Source: Streptomyces sp. WMMC940
Lineage (GTDB): Bacteria; Actinomycetota; Actinomycetes; Streptomycetales; Streptomycetaceae
Length of the DNA: 64,000 bases
Direction: 5' to 3'
NCBI RefSeq assembly: GCF_027460265.1
Contig: NZ_JAPZBC010000001.1
Coordinates: forward strand, 6,209,001 to 6,273,000
The notes under the pieces were generated by a model, which was given only the letters and a program-made list of their open reading frames with translations, had not been told where the DNA came from and searched no databases. A program made the position numbers and the translations under genes. Each line of letters starts with the position of its first letter. Position 1 is the stretch's first letter. This document shows, piece after piece, positions 43,857 through 53,917 of this stretch.

Positions 43857-44528
43857 TCAGAGCGCGGACCTGAGCCACCGCTCCGCGCCCGCGATGTGCA
43901 CCGTCGCCCAGGACCGGGCCGCCTCGGCGTCCCGGTCGCGCAGCGCCGCGAGGATCGCCCGGTGCTCGTGGAGCGTACGGTCGACCGCGTCCCCCCGGGT
44001 GAGGGCCCGCCACACCCGGTCCCGGGCGACCGGCCCGGAGAGCCCGTCCAGCAGGGAGCAGAGCACGGTGTTGCCGGAGGCCCGCACGATCCCGCGGTGG
44101 AACTCCCGGTCGGCGCGGACCAGTTCCTCCACCGAGGGCTCCGGACCGAGGGCGTCGAGCTGCGCGGTGAGCCGGTCGAGTTCCTCTTCGCCGATGGCGG
44201 ACGCCGCCATCGCCGTCGCCGCCGGCTCCAGGATCCGGCGCACGGCCAGGAGCTCCAGGGCCGTGTCGTCGCGGTGGAAGTCCACGACGAAACCCAGCGC
44301 CTCGAGCAGCAGTTGGGGGTCCAGGCTGGTCACGTACGTGCCGTCGCCCTGGCGCACGTCGAGGACGCGTATCAGCGAAAGCGCGCGGACCGCCTCGCGG
44401 AGCGAGTTCCTCGACAGGCCGAGTTCGGCGGCGAGTTCGCTCTCCTTGGGCAGCCGGTCGCCGGGCCGCAGCGCACCGGAGACGATCATCCCCTTGATCT
44501 TCTCGATGGCATCGTCGGTGACAGCCAT
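43857..44528 (-). CDS. FadR-type GntR regulator
   Basis: A 223-aa regulator with winged helix (GALRPGDRLPKESELAAELGLSRNSLREAVRALSLIRVLDVRQGDGTYV) and an FCD domain whose metal ligands fit ADREFHRGIVRASGN and HEHRAILAAL. GAGGGGAAG precedes the ATG. A perfect 15-bp palindrome 20 bp upstream suggests autoregulation. It lies downstream of glpD but is separated by a strong terminator, so it is probably its own unit. The regulated pathway is unknown. Confidence 0.85.
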   Translation of the reverse strand: MAVTDDAIEKIKGMIVSGALRPGDRLPKESELAAELGLSRNSLREAVRALSLIRVLDVRQGDGTYVTSLDPQLLLEALGFVVDFHRDDTALELLAVRRILEPAATAMAASAIGEEELDRLTAQLDALGPEPSVEELVRADREFHRGIVRASGNTVLCSLLDGLSGPVARDRVWRALTRGDAVDRTLHEHRAILAALRDRDAEAARSWATVHIAGAERWLRSAL

Positions 44529-44547
44529 GGCTTCCCCTCGCGCCGGG

Positions 44548-44562
44548 AGTCATCCGATGACT
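44548..44562. promoter_or_regulatory. FadR-type palindromic operator
   Basis: AGTCATCCGATGACT is a perfect 7-1-7 palindrome, 19 bp upstream of the FadR-type gene. The TCATC-N-GATGA core is common for this family. Confidence 0.65.
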
Positions 44563-44571
44563 GAGCGTACA

Positions 44572-44603
44572 ACGAGGGCGGCTCCGCATGGAGCCGCCCT
44601 CGT
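44572..44603 (-). terminator. Terminator after glpD
   Basis: A 14-bp perfect stem (ACGAGGGCGGCTCC and complement) around GCAT, 31 bp downstream of the glpD stop on the minus strand. Confidence 0.75.
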
Positions 44604-44633
44604 CGTACGGACCGTGCCCGCTACGGTCCCGTC

Positions 44634-46244
44634 TCAGGCCCGCTTGTGCAGCAGGTCCTCGACCTTCCCCCGGACCTCGTCGGTGGCGAGGCCGCGGATC
44701 GTCAGCGTGGTGCGTCGCCGCAGCACGTCGTCCGCCGTCTCGGCCCACTCGTGGTCGCGCGCCCACACGACCTGGGCCCAGATCTCCGGGGCGTCCGGGT
44801 GGATCCGCTCCGCCAGGTCGGGGTTCTCGTTCGCCAGCCGGGCGATGTCGAAGGACAGCGAGCCGTAGTGCGTGGCGAGGTGGCGAGCGGTGTCCGCCGA
44901 CATCCGGGGCCCGGGCGCCGGGGCGTCCACCAGCAGCCGGTGCGCGACGGCGCGCGGGTTGGCGATGCCGGGCAGCGGGAGCTTCTTCGGCAGGTCCGAG
45001 ATCGGCTCCATGTCGTCGGCGAGCGGACGCCCCGGAAGCTCGGCGAGCTTGTTCAGCACCGTGCGGCCGATGTGGCGGAACGTCGTCCACTTGCCGCCGG
45101 CCACCGACAGCATGCCGCCGCGGCCCTCGGTGACCACGGTCTCCCGCTTGGCCTTGGAGGTGTCGCCGGGTCCGCCCGGCAGCACCCGGAGGCCGGCGAA
45201 GGAATAGGTGATCAGATCGCGCGACAGCTGCTGGTCGCGGATGGAGAAGGCGGCCTCGTCGAGGATCTGGGCGATGTCCTTCTCGTTGACCGCGACGTCC
45301 GCCGGGTCGCCCTCGAACTCCTCGTCGGTCGTGCCGAGCAGCAGCATGTCCTCCCAGGGGAGGGCGAAGGTGATGCGGTACTTGTCGATCGGGGTGGCCA
45401 GCGCGGCCTTCCAGGGGGAGGTGCGCTTGAGGACCAGGTGCGCGCCCTTGGAGAGCCGGATCGAGGGCGCCGCGTCCGGGTCCTCCATCCTGCGCAGGTG
45501 GTCCACCCACGGGCCGGTCGCGTTGAGGACCAGCCGGGCGGTGACACCGAACTCGGTGCCGTCCGTGCGGTCCCTGAGCTCGGCGCCGGTGACCCGGCCC
45601 TTGGTGAAGCGGAGTCCGGTGACCTCGGCGTGGTTGAGGACGACCGTACCCGACTCGGCGGCCGCGCGGACCGCCATGAGCGCCATGCGGGCGTCGTTCA
45701 TCTGGTCGTCGCCGTAGACGGCCACGGCCTTCAGGTTCTCCGTGCGCAGCTCGGGCACGTCACGCTGGGCCTTGGCGGGCGATATGACGTGTCCGACGCC
45801 GTCGCCGAACGCGGAGAGCGCCGAGTAGGCGAAGACTCCCGCGCCGAGCTTGGCCGCTCCGTGCGGTCCGCCCTTGTAGACGGGCAGGTAGAAGGTCAGC
45901 GGGTTGGAGAGATGGGGCGCCACCTCCCGGGAGAGGGCGCGGCGCTCGAAGTGGTTCTCCGCCACCAGCTTCACGGCGCCGGTCTGCAGATAGCGCAGAC
46001 CGCCGTGGAGCAGTTTGGAGGAAGCGGAGGAGGTGGCGCCGGCGAAGTCGCCGGCCTCCACCAGGGCCACCCGCAGCCCGGCCTGCGCGGCGTGCCAGGC
46101 CGTGGAGATGCCCAGGATGCCGCCGCCTATCACCAGGAGGTCGTAGGTCGCCTTCGCAAGCTGCTCCCTCGTCTCGGCGCGGCTCGGGAGGGAACCGGAG
46201 GCCGGGTGCGTCCCCAGCGAGGGGACGCTCTGCAGGGTGGTCAT
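44634..46244 (-). CDS. glpD: Glycerol-3-phosphate dehydrogenase (FAD)
   Basis: A 536-aa membrane-associated flavoprotein oxidising sn-glycerol-3-phosphate to dihydroxyacetone phosphate and passing electrons to menaquinone. FAD site YDLLVIGGGILGISTAWHAAQAGL (64-87), substrate/FAD region GATSSASSKLLHGGLRYLQTGA, and GGKWTTFRHIG near the end of the FAD domain. The C-terminal domain (MSADTARHLATHYGS) is normal. The start has GGAG nine bases before. It lies 16 bp after glpK in the glpF-glpK-glpD operon (gylB equivalent). Confidence 0.92.
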   Translation of the reverse strand: MTTLQSVPSLGTHPASGSLPSRAETREQLAKATYDLLVIGGGILGISTAWHAAQAGLRVALVEAGDFAGATSSASSKLLHGGLRYLQTGAVKLVAENHFERRALSREVAPHLSNPLTFYLPVYKGGPHGAAKLGAGVFAYSALSAFGDGVGHVISPAKAQRDVPELRTENLKAVAVYGDDQMNDARMALMAVRAAAESGTVVLNHAEVTGLRFTKGRVTGAELRDRTDGTEFGVTARLVLNATGPWVDHLRRMEDPDAAPSIRLSKGAHLVLKRTSPWKAALATPIDKYRITFALPWEDMLLLGTTDEEFEGDPADVAVNEKDIAQILDEAAFSIRDQQLSRDLITYSFAGLRVLPGGPGDTSKAKRETVVTEGRGGMLSVAGGKWTTFRHIGRTVLNKLAELPGRPLADDMEPISDLPKKLPLPGIANPRAVAHRLLVDAPAPGPRMSADTARHLATHYGSLSFDIARLANENPDLAERIHPDAPEIWAQVVWARDHEWAETADDVLRRRTTLTIRGLATDEVRGKVEDLLHKRA

Positions 46245-46260
46245 TCTCGATTGCTCCTCG

Positions 46261-47790
46261 TCAGCTCTCGTCGTGCTCGAGCCAGCCCATGGTCCGCTCG
46301 ACGGCCTTGAGCCAGTACTTGTACTCGTGATCACGCTGGGCAGCGTCCATGTGGGGGGTCCACTCGGCGGCCCGGCGCCAGTTGGCGCGGAGCGCGTCGG
46401 TGTCCGGCCAGAAGCCGACGGCCAGGCCGGCGGCGTAGGCGGCGCCGAGGCAGGTGGTCTCGGCCACCATCGGACGCACCACGGGCACGTCCAGGAAGTC
46501 CGAGAGGGTCTGCATCAGCAGGTTGTTGGAGGTCATTCCGCCGTCGACCTTCAGGGAGGTCAGCTCGACACCGGAGTCCTTGGTCATGGCGTCCGTGATC
46601 TCGCGCGTCTGCCAGGCCGTGGCCTCGAGCACGGCGCGCGCGATGTGCGCCTTGGTGACGTACCGGGTGAGGCCGGCGATCACACCGCGGGCGTCCGAGC
46701 GCCAGTACGGGGCGAACAGACCGGAGAACGCCGGGACGATGTAGGCGCCGCCGTTGTCCTCGACGGACGCGGCGAGCGTCTCGATCTCGGGCGCGCTGTT
46801 GATGAGGCCCATCTGGTCGCGCATCCACTGCACGAGGGCGCCGGTGACGGCGATGGAGCCCTCGAGCGAGTACACGGGCGCCTCGTCGCCGATCTTGTAA
46901 CCGACGGTCGTGACCAGACCGGAGTAGGAGTTGATGATCTTGCTGCCGGTGTTCATCAGCAGGAACGTGCCGGTGCCGTAGGTGGACTTCGCCTCACCCT
47001 CGGAGAAGCACGTCTGGCCGAAGAGCGCGGCCTGCTGGTCGCCCAGCGCCGAGGCGACCGGGACGCCCGCCAGGACGCCCTCCTTGACCTCTCCGTACAC
47101 CTCGGCGGAGGAGCGGATCTCCGGGAGGACCTCCATCGGCACCTGCATGGACTGGGCGATCTTCTCGTCCCACTCCATGGTGTGCAGGTTCATCAGCATG
47201 GTGCGCGAGGCGTTGGTGACGTCGGTGACGTGGTGGCCGCCGTTGACGCCCCCGGTCAGGTTCCAGATGACCCAGGAGTCCATGGTCCCGAAGAGGATGT
47301 CGCCCCGCTCGGCACGCTCGCGCAGGCCGTCGATGTTGTCGAGCATCCAGCGGACCTTCGGGCCGGAGAAGTAGCTCGCCAGCGGAAGACCGGTCTCACG
47401 GCGGAACCGGTCCTGGCCGACGTTGCGCCCGAGTTCCCTGCAGAGCGCGTCGGTGCGGGTGTCCTGCCAGACGATGGCGTTGTGGACGGGCTCACCGGTG
47501 TTCTTGTCCCAGAGCAGCGTGGTCTCGCGCTGGTTGGTGATGCCGATGGCCTTGACGTCGGCGGCCGTGATGCCGCCCTTCTCGATGGCCCCGGCGACGA
47601 CCTCCTGGACGTTGTTCCAGATCTCGGTCGCGTTGTGCTCGACCCAGCCCGGCTTCGGGAAGATCTGCTCGTGCTCCTTCTGGTCGACGGAGACGATCCG
47701 TCCGTCCTTGTCGAAGACGATGCAGCGGGACGAGGTGGTGCCCTGGTCGATGGCCGCGATGAACGGGCCGGCGGTGTGTGCGTCGGTCAC
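46261..47790 (-). CDS. glpK: Glycerol kinase
   Basis: A 509-aa FGGY kinase that phosphorylates glycerol with ATP. The N-terminus [16 protein letters not shown] (phosphate-1 region) and the [20 protein letters not shown] block at the C-terminal ATP site are diagnostic, along with [10 protein letters not shown] and [12 protein letters not shown]. The GTG start has AGGAG six bases before. It is second in the operon, 37 bp after glpF (gylA equivalent). Confidence 0.94.
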   Translation of the reverse strand: MTDAHTAGPFIAAIDQGTTSSRCIVFDKDGRIVSVDQKEHEQIFPKPGWVEHNATEIWNNVQEVVAGAIEKGGITAADVKAIGITNQRETTLLWDKNTGEPVHNAIVWQDTRTDALCRELGRNVGQDRFRRETGLPLASYFSGPKVRWMLDNIDGLRERAERGDILFGTMDSWVIWNLTGGVNGGHHVTDVTNASRTMLMNLHTMEWDEKIAQSMQVPMEVLPEIRSSAEVYGEVKEGVLAGVPVASALGDQQAALFGQTCFSEGEAKSTYGTGTFLLMNTGSKIINSYSGLVTTVGYKIGDEAPVYSLEGSIAVTGALVQWMRDQMGLINSAPEIETLAASVEDNGGAYIVPAFSGLFAPYWRSDARGVIAGLTRYVTKAHIARAVLEATAWQTREITDAMTKDSGVELTSLKVDGGMTSNNLLMQTLSDFLDVPVVRPMVAETTCLGAAYAAGLAVGFWPDTDALRANWRRAAEWTPHMDAAQRDHEYKYWLKAVERTMGWLEHDES

Positions 47791-47827
47791 GGTGTGCTCC
47801 TGGAAGTCTGAGGAAGAGACGTACGGC

Positions 47828-48613
47828 TCAGGCGAAGGCGATCTGGTAGATGCCCGCGGCGATGGCGGCACCGATCATGGGGCCCACCACGGGGATCCAT
47901 GAGTACCCCCAGTCGGAGCCGCCCTTGTTCCGCAGCGGGAGCAGGGCGTGCACGATGCGCGGGCCGAGGTCGCGGGCCGGGTTGATGGCGTACCCGGTAG
48001 GACCGCCGAGGGAGAAGCCGATGCTGACGACCACGAGGGCGACGATCAGTCCGCCGAGGACGCCGAGGCCCTTTCCACTGTCGTTGAGACCCATGGTGAG
48101 CACGGCCAGCACCAGTACGAGCGTGCCGATGATCTCGCTGGCCAGGTTCTGCCAGACGTTCCGGATCTCCGGACCGGTCGAGAAGATGCCGAGCACGGGG
48201 CCGGCCTTCGGGGCGGACCTCTCGTCGACCAGGCCCTCCTCGAGCGGCGGAGGCACGAGCTCCGGGTCTTCCAGATGGGCCTTGAACTGGCCGTAGTACG
48301 TGACCCAGGCCAGGAACGCGCCGACCATGGCGCCTATGAGCTCGCCCGCCATCTGCACGGGGACGTTGCTCCAGTCACCGCTGGTGATCGCGATACCCAG
48401 CGTGACTGCGGGGTTGAGGTGCGCACCGGAGAGGGGGCCCGCGATGTAGACCGCGGTCATGACCGCGAAGCCCCACCCGAAGGCGATGGCGACCCAGCCG
48501 GCGCCCTGTGCCTTTGAGCGCTTCAGTACGACGGCGGCGACCACGCCGGCGCCGAGCAGGATGAGTACGGCGGTACCAATGATCTCGCCGATGAAGATGT
48601 CGGAGCTGGACAC
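47828..48613 (-). CDS. glpF: Glycerol facilitator (aquaglyceroporin)
   Basis: A 261-aa MIP-family channel with six helices. NPA boxes are in [12 protein letters not shown] (Asn67) and [12 protein letters not shown] (Asn211); the Asp after the second NPAR marks the glycerol-type (GLP) branch. A cytosolic insertion around 112-145 is hydrophilic. GTG start preceded by AAAGGAG. It is first in the glycerol operon (gylC equivalent), with a GylR-like site ~130 bp upstream. Confidence 0.92.
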   Translation of the reverse strand: MSSSDIFIGEIIGTAVLILLGAGVVAAVVLKRSKAQGAGWVAIAFGWGFAVMTAVYIAGPLSGAHLNPAVTLGIAITSGDWSNVPVQMAGELIGAMVGAFLAWVTYYGQFKAHLEDPELVPPPLEEGLVDERSAPKAGPVLGIFSTGPEIRNVWQNLASEIIGTLVLVLAVLTMGLNDSGKGLGVLGGLIVALVVVSIGFSLGGPTGYAINPARDLGPRIVHALLPLRNKGGSDWGYSWIPVVGPMIGAAIAAGIYQIAFA

Positions 48614-49252
48614 CCGCGACTCCTTTGTCCTTCGTCCAGGGGAAGGCGAACCAACGGGTCCCTCCGTGGTTCGCGCCCTCGGGGTGAGAGCGATACCGGC
48701 CCTTGGCGTTGCCACACTCTAGCGCGTATTGCCGGTAGGTGTTCGACAATGCCGACCGATGCACGGCAGTTTTGTCCTCTGGTTAACACGGCGTCAAGGG
48801 TTGTGTGGCCGAAAACCGTTTCGTTATCGATGGTGCGCCCGGAAGGGCGAAATCGCCCGCTGTGAGGGATCTCGGCCGGTCGGGAAGCCGGCGCGGCACC
48901 GGTGGGGAACGGTGCGGGAGGGGGGCGGGCCGGATCCGTCGGCCCTTCCGGCCGTATCCGTCCGGCCGCGAGGGGCGGTCGGGCATGGGACGTGCGGGGT
49001 GCGGCGGGGCGCCGGGAGTGGGGGGCCGGCCGTGCGGCGGCCGGGCCGCTCCGGGCGGGGGGCGGGCGCCCTGCGACTGGGCGCGGCGCCTCGTACCGCG
49101 GCCGACGACGGCGGGGGAGGGCGACGGGGGACGACGGGGGGACGACGCCGAGGGCGACGGCGAAGGGCCGGCCGGGGCGATGCGGGGGAGGCGGGGAGCG
49201 CCGGCCGGGTCGAGGGGGCGCGTCCGGCCGCGGGGCGGGCCGGGCCGGCCGG
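48614..49252. other. glpF leader and non-coding stretch
   Basis: About 640 bp between glpF and the upstream gylR stop. The glpF-proximal 200 bp hold the promoter region and the GylR-like site; the rest is very GC-rich with no supported gene. Confidence 0.55.
48741..48755. promoter_or_regulatory. GylR-like operator upstream of glpF
   Basis: GTTCGACAATGCCGA, 128 bp upstream of glpF, matches 50046-50060 upstream of gylR at 14 of 15 positions. Shared sites at the regulator and the structural operon fit GylR autoregulation and control. Confidence 0.65.
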
Positions 49253-50020
49253 TCAGAAGCGGCCGGCGCCCAGGTCCCGGGAGACGGCGCGGGCGCAGTC
49301 CCGTACCGCGGCGACCAGCTCGGCCCGCAGCTCCTTGCCGTCGTCGCACACCCGTTCCACCGCGCCGGTGATGGCGATCGCGCCGACCGGCATCCGCCGG
49401 CGGTCGTGGATGGGCGCGGCCACCGCCGCCACCCCCTCCCAGGTCTCCTCCACGTCGGAGGCCCAGCCCCGTGCCCTGGTCAGGTCGAGCTCGCCCTCGA
49501 AGGCCCGCAGGGCGGTCACGGTGCGCGGGGTGAACGCCTCCCGGTCGAGCTCGAGGACCTCGCTGTGGGCGACGGGGTCGTACGCGGAGAGCACCTTGCC
49601 CAGGGCCGTGGAGTGCAGCGGCTGCATCGCGCCCACCTCCAGTACCTGGCGGCTGTCGTCGGGGCGGAAGACGTGGTGGACGATCAGGACGCCCTGCTGG
49701 TGCAGTACGCCCAGGTGGACGCTCTCGCCGCTGGAACGGGCCAGGTCGTCCGTCCAGACCAGTGCGCGGGCCCGCAGTTCGTGGACGTCCAGGTAGCTGT
49801 TGCCGAGCCGCAGCAGCTCCGCGCCGAGTTGGTAGCGCCCGGACGCCGGGTCCTGCTCGACGAACCCCTCCGCCTGGAGGGTGCGCAGGATGCCGTGGGC
49901 GGTGCCCTTGGCCAGATCGAGGGAGGAGGCGATGTCCGACAGGCCGAGACGGCGCTCGCCACCCGCGAGCAGGCGCAGCATCGCCGCCGCTCGTTCCAGT
50001 GACTGGATGTTCTTCGCCAT
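49253..50020 (-). CDS. gylR: IclR-family glycerol regulator GylR
   Basis: A 255-aa IclR-type repressor. The N-terminal winged helix reads MAKNIQSLERAAAMLRLLAGGERRLGLSDIASSLDLAKGTAHGILRTLQAEGFVEQ, and the C-terminal effector domain includes GAMQPLHSTALGKVL and VAAPIHDRRRMPVGAIAITG. The ligand is probably glycerol-3-phosphate, as reported for S. coelicolor GylR. It precedes glpF on the same strand, the gylR-gylCAB order. The ATG at 50020 was chosen because the conserved start is MAKNIQSLERA. Confidence 0.92.
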   Translation of the reverse strand: MAKNIQSLERAAAMLRLLAGGERRLGLSDIASSLDLAKGTAHGILRTLQAEGFVEQDPASGRYQLGAELLRLGNSYLDVHELRARALVWTDDLARSSGESVHLGVLHQQGVLIVHHVFRPDDSRQVLEVGAMQPLHSTALGKVLSAYDPVAHSEVLELDREAFTPRTVTALRAFEGELDLTRARGWASDVEETWEGVAAVAAPIHDRRRMPVGAIAITGAVERVCDDGKELRAELVAAVRDCARAVSRDLGAGRF

Positions 50021-50045
50021 CGTCCCGGCCCTTCTACCCAACCTC

Positions 50046-50060
50046 GTTCGACAATGCTGA
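50046..50060. promoter_or_regulatory. GylR-like operator upstream of gylR
   Basis: GTTCGACAATGCTGA, 25 bp upstream of the gylR start, near-identical to 48741-48755. Confidence 0.65.
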
Positions 50061-50261
50061 ACACTATCGGCCGATGCCGAATCGGTGTTACTGCCGGAAC
50101 AGTGTGGCAACACCACGCTCACCCGGTCATCACCAGGGACACACGGAGTCCACCTCCTGGACCGCTCCACCGTGTCGCGCCCGGCCCGGCTACGCTGGCC
50201 GGGTGCGCCTTCCAAGGGGAGCCGCAAAGCCGACAGCCGTCGCACTTCAGGGAGCACCTTC

Positions 50262-53200
50262 ATGGCCTCGTTGCCGACCCCTTCCGCCGACAGCCCGACT
50301 TCCGCAGCCAGCAGTACGTCCCACGACAGCCGTACCCGAGCGGACGCCCTGCGCCGCGCGCTGGCGACCCGCGTGGTGGTCGCCGACGGCGCGATGGGCA
50401 CGATGCTCCAGGCGCAGGACCCCACCCTCGACGACTTCCAGGATCTCGAGGGCTGCAACGAGATTCTGAACGTGACCCGCCCGGACATCGTCCGTTCGGT
50501 CCACTCCGCCTATTTCGAGGTGGGTGTGGACTGTGTGGAGACGAACACCTTCGGCGCCAACTTCGCCGCGCTGGGTGAGTACGACATCCCCGAGCGCGTG
50601 TTCGAGCTGTCCGAGGCCGGTGCCCGGATCGCCCGCGAGGCCGCGGACGAGTTCACGGCGTCCTCGGGACGGCAGCGGTGGGTGCTGGGGTCGATGGGTC
50701 CGGGGACGAAACTGCCGACCCTGGGCCACGCCCCGTACGTCACCCTGCGCGACGCCTACCAGCGGAACGCGGAGGGGCTGATCGCGGGCGGGGCGGATGC
50801 GCTGCTGGTGGAGACGACGCAGGACCTGCTGCAGACGAAGGCGTCCGTCCTGGGCGCCCGCCGGGCGATGGACGCGGCCGGCTTCACGGTGCCGTTGATC
50901 TGCTCGGTCACGGTCGAGACGACGGGCACGATGCTGCTCGGCTCGGAGATCGGTGCGGCGCTGACCGCGCTGGAGCCGCTGGGCATCGACATGATCGGTC
51001 TGAACTGCGCCACCGGCCCGGCGGAGATGAGCGAGCACCTGCGCTACCTCGCCCGGCATGCGCGCGTCCCGCTGTCCTGCATGCCGAACGCGGGTCTGCC
51101 GGTCCTGGGCAAGAACGGCGCGCACTACCCGCTGACCGCCCCGGAGCTGGCGGACGCACAGGAGACGTTCGTGCGGGAGTACGGGCTCTCCCTGGTGGGT
51201 GGCTGCTGCGGGACGACTCCGGAGCACCTGCGACAGGTCGTGGAGCGGGTGCGGGACCTCACCCCGGGCGAGCGCCGCCCGCGTCCGGAGCCGGGCGCCG
51301 CGTCGCTGTACCAGACCGTGCCGTTCCGGCAGGACACCTCCTACCTGGCGATCGGGGAGCGGACGAACGCGAACGGGTCGAAGAAGTTCCGCGAGGCCAT
51401 GCTGGAGGGCCGCTGGGACGACTGTGTGGAGATGGCCCGGGACCAGATCCGCGAGGGCGCGCACATGCTCGACCTGTGCGTCGACTACGTCGGCCGGGAC
51501 GGCGTGGCGGACATGGAGGAGCTGGCGGGCCGGTTCGCCACCGCTTCGACGCTGCCGATCGTCCTGGACTCCACCGAGGTGGAGGTGATCCGCGCCGGTC
51601 TGGAGAAGCTGGGTGGCCGGGCGGTGATCAACTCGGTGAACTACGAGGACGGCGACGGGCCCGAGTCGCGGTTCGCCAAGGTCACCGCGCTGGCCCGGGA
51701 GCACGGCGCCGCGCTGATCGCGCTGACGATCGACGAGGAGGGCCAGGCCCGCACGGCCGAGAAGAAGGTGGAGATCGCCGAGCGGCTGATCGAGGACCTC
51801 ACCTCGAACTGGGGGATCCGCGAGTCGGACATCCTCGTCGACACCCTGACGTTCACCATCTGCACCGGTCAGGAGGAGTCCCGCAAGGACGGCGTCGCCA
51901 CCATCGAGGCGATCCGCGAGCTCAAGCGCCGGCACCCCGACGTGCAGACGACCCTCGGCCTGTCGAACATCTCCTTCGGCCTGAACCCGGCCGCGCGGAT
52001 CCTGCTCAACTCGGTCTTCCTCGACGAGTGCGTCAAGGCCGGCCTGGACTCGGCGATCGTGCACGCGAGCAAGATCCTGCCGATCGCCCGCTTCGAGGAG
52101 GAGCAGGTCGCCACGGCACTGGACCTGATCCACGACCGCCGTGCCGAGGGCTACGACCCCCTGCAGAAGCTGATGGAGCTGTTCGAGGGGGCGACGGCGA
52201 AGTCCCTGAAGGCGGGCAAGGCCGAGGAACTGGCCGCCCTCCCGCTGGAGGAGCGTCTGAAGCGGCGCATCATCGACGGCGAGAAGAACGGCCTGGAGCC
52301 GGACCTGGACGAGGCACTCCAGGACCGCCCGGCGCTCGACATCGTCAACGACACGCTGCTGGACGGCATGAAGGTCGTCGGGGAGCTGTTCGGCTCGGGT
52401 CAGATGCAGCTGCCGTTCGTGCTGCAGTCGGCCGAGGTGATGAAGTCGGCGGTGGCCTATCTGGAACCGCACATGGAGAAGTCGGACGCCGAGGGCAAGG
52501 GCACGATCGTGCTGGCCACCGTCCGCGGCGACGTCCACGACATCGGCAAGAACCTGGTGGACATCATCCTGTCCAACAACGGCTACAACGTCGTCAACCT
52601 GGGCATCAAGCAGCCGGTCTCGGCGATCCTGGAGGCCGCCGCGGAGCACCGGGCCGATGTGATCGGCATGTCCGGACTCCTGGTGAAGTCCACTGTGATC
52701 ATGAAGGAGAACCTGGAGGAGCTGAACCAGCGCAAGCTGGCCGCCGACTACCCCGTCATCCTCGGCGGCGCCGCGCTCACCCGCGCCTACGTCGAACAGG
52801 ACCTCCACGAGATCTACGAGGGCGAAGTCCGCTACGCCCGCGACGCCTTCGAGGGCCTCCGCCTCATGGACGCGCTCATCGCGGTCAAGCGCGGCGTCCC
52901 CGGTGCCGCGCTGCCCGAGCTGAAGCAGCGCCGGGTACGGAGCACCGCCACCGCGGTCGTCGAGGAGCGGCCGGAGGAGCAGGGTGCGGTGCGTTCCGAC
53001 GTCGCCACCGACAACCCGGTGCCGGAGCCCCCGTTCTGGGGCACGCGGGTCGTCAAGGGCATCCAGCTCAAGGAGTACGCCTCCTGGCTGGACGAGGGGG
53101 CGCTGTTCAAGGGCCAGTGGGGCCTCAAGCAGGCCCGCACCGGCGACGGGCCGTCCTACGAGGAGCTGGTGGAGACCGAGGGCCGCCCGCGGCTGCGGGG

Positions 53201-53813
53201 CTGGCTCGACCAGCTGCACACGCAGAACCTGCTGGAGGCGGCCGTGGTCCACGGCTACTTCCCCTGCGTGTCCAAGGGCGACGACCTGATCGTCCTCGAC
53301 GAGCAGGGCAACGAGCGCACCCGCTTCACGTTCCCGCGCCAGCGCCGCGGCCGCCGGCTGTGCCTTGCCGACTTCTTCCGCCCCGAGGAGTCCGGCGAGA
53401 CCGATGTCGTCGGCCTCCAGGTCGTCACCGTCGGCTCGAAGATCGGGGACGCGACCGCCAAGCTCTTCGCGTCCGACTCGTACCGCGACTACCTCGAACT
53501 CCACGGCCTGTCCGTCCAGCTCGCCGAGGCCCTCGCCGAGTACTGGCACGCCCGGGTCCGCGCCGAGCTCGGGTTCGCGGGCGAGGACCCGGCGGAGATC
53601 GAGGACATGTTCGCCCTCAGGTACCGCGGCGCACGGTTCTCCCTCGGCTACGGGGCCTGCCCCGACCTCGAGGACCGCGCCAAGATCGCCGAGCTGCTGG
53701 AGCCGGAGCGCATCGGCGTCAAGCTCTCGGAGGAGTTCCAGCTCCACCCCGAGCAGTCCACCGACGCCATCGTGATCCATCACCCGGAGGCGAAGTACTT
53801 CAACGCGCGGTGA
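50262..53813 (+). CDS. metH: Cobalamin-dependent methionine synthase
   Basis: A 1183-aa four-domain enzyme making methionine from homocysteine and methyl-tetrahydrofolate. Domains in order: homocysteine-binding barrel with zinc Cys in GLNCATGP and VGGCCGTTP; pterin domain (IGERTNANGSKKF); cobalamin domain with DVHDIGKN (about 758-765, His axial ligand); and the C-terminal SAM-activation domain (about 900-1183). A Ser/Ala-rich leader of ~25 residues precedes the barrel. GGGAG lies upstream of the ATG. No cobalamin riboswitch could be recognised in the 240-bp leader. Confidence 0.95.
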   Translation: MASLPTPSADSPTSAASSTSHDSRTRADALRRALATRVVVADGAMGTMLQAQDPTLDDFQDLEGCNEILNVTRPDIVRSVHSAYFEVGVDCVETNTFGANFAALGEYDIPERVFELSEAGARIAREAADEFTASSGRQRWVLGSMGPGTKLPTLGHAPYVTLRDAYQRNAEGLIAGGADALLVETTQDLLQTKASVLGARRAMDAAGFTVPLICSVTVETTGTMLLGSEIGAALTALEPLGIDMIGLNCATGPAEMSEHLRYLARHARVPLSCMPNAGLPVLGKNGAHYPLTAPELADAQETFVREYGLSLVGGCCGTTPEHLRQVVERVRDLTPGERRPRPEPGAASLYQTVPFRQDTSYLAIGERTNANGSKKFREAMLEGRWDDCVEMARDQIREGAHMLDLCVDYVGRDGVADMEELAGRFATASTLPIVLDSTEVEVIRAGLEKLGGRAVINSVNYEDGDGPESRFAKVTALAREHGAALIALTIDEEGQARTAEKKVEIAERLIEDLTSNWGIRESDILVDTLTFTICTGQEESRKDGVATIEAIRELKRRHPDVQTTLGLSNISFGLNPAARILLNSVFLDECVKAGLDSAIVHASKILPIARFEEEQVATALDLIHDRRAEGYDPLQKLMELFEGATAKSLKAGKAEELAALPLEERLKRRIIDGEKNGLEPDLDEALQDRPALDIVNDTLLDGMKVVGELFGSGQMQLPFVLQSAEVMKSAVAYLEPHMEKSDAEGKGTIVLATVRGDVHDIGKNLVDIILSNNGYNVVNLGIKQPVSAILEAAAEHRADVIGMSGLLVKSTVIMKENLEELNQRKLAADYPVILGGAALTRAYVEQDLHEIYEGEVRYARDAFEGLRLMDALIAVKRGVPGAALPELKQRRVRSTATAVVEERPEEQGAVRSDVATDNPVPEPPFWGTRVVKGIQLKEYASWLDEGALFKGQWGLKQARTGDGPSYEELVETEGRPRLRGWLDQLHTQNLLEAAVVHGYFPCVSKGDDLIVLDEQGNERTRFTFPRQRRGRRLCLADFFRPEESGETDVVGLQVVTVGSKIGDATAKLFASDSYRDYLELHGLSVQLAEALAEYWHARVRAELGFAGEDPAEIEDMFALRYRGARFSLGYGACPDLEDRAKIAELLEPERIGVKLSEEFQLHPEQSTDAIVIHHPEAKYFNAR

Positions 53814-53917
53814 CGGAGCGCGCGCTTCGGTCGCGCGAGTCGTACACTGGTCGGTCCCATACAGGCCGGTCGCCCGATTTGGCGGCCGGCCTGTGCGTCC
53901 CCGATGGAGGTGTCCGG

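Noticed and set aside
43235..43873. Plus-strand open frame of 212 codons in the gene-free region
   Set aside because: No ribosome site, atypical composition and no recognisable motif; a decayed gene is possible but unsupported.
43516..45510. Long minus-strand open frame (664 codons) across the FadR-type gene and glpD
   Set aside because: It is a shadow of the two real genes in another frame; the product is Arg/Gly/Pro-rich with no family features.
50021..50261. Possible cobalamin riboswitch before metH
   Set aside because: No B12-box-like sequence or the expected stem arrangement could be found in the 240-bp leader.
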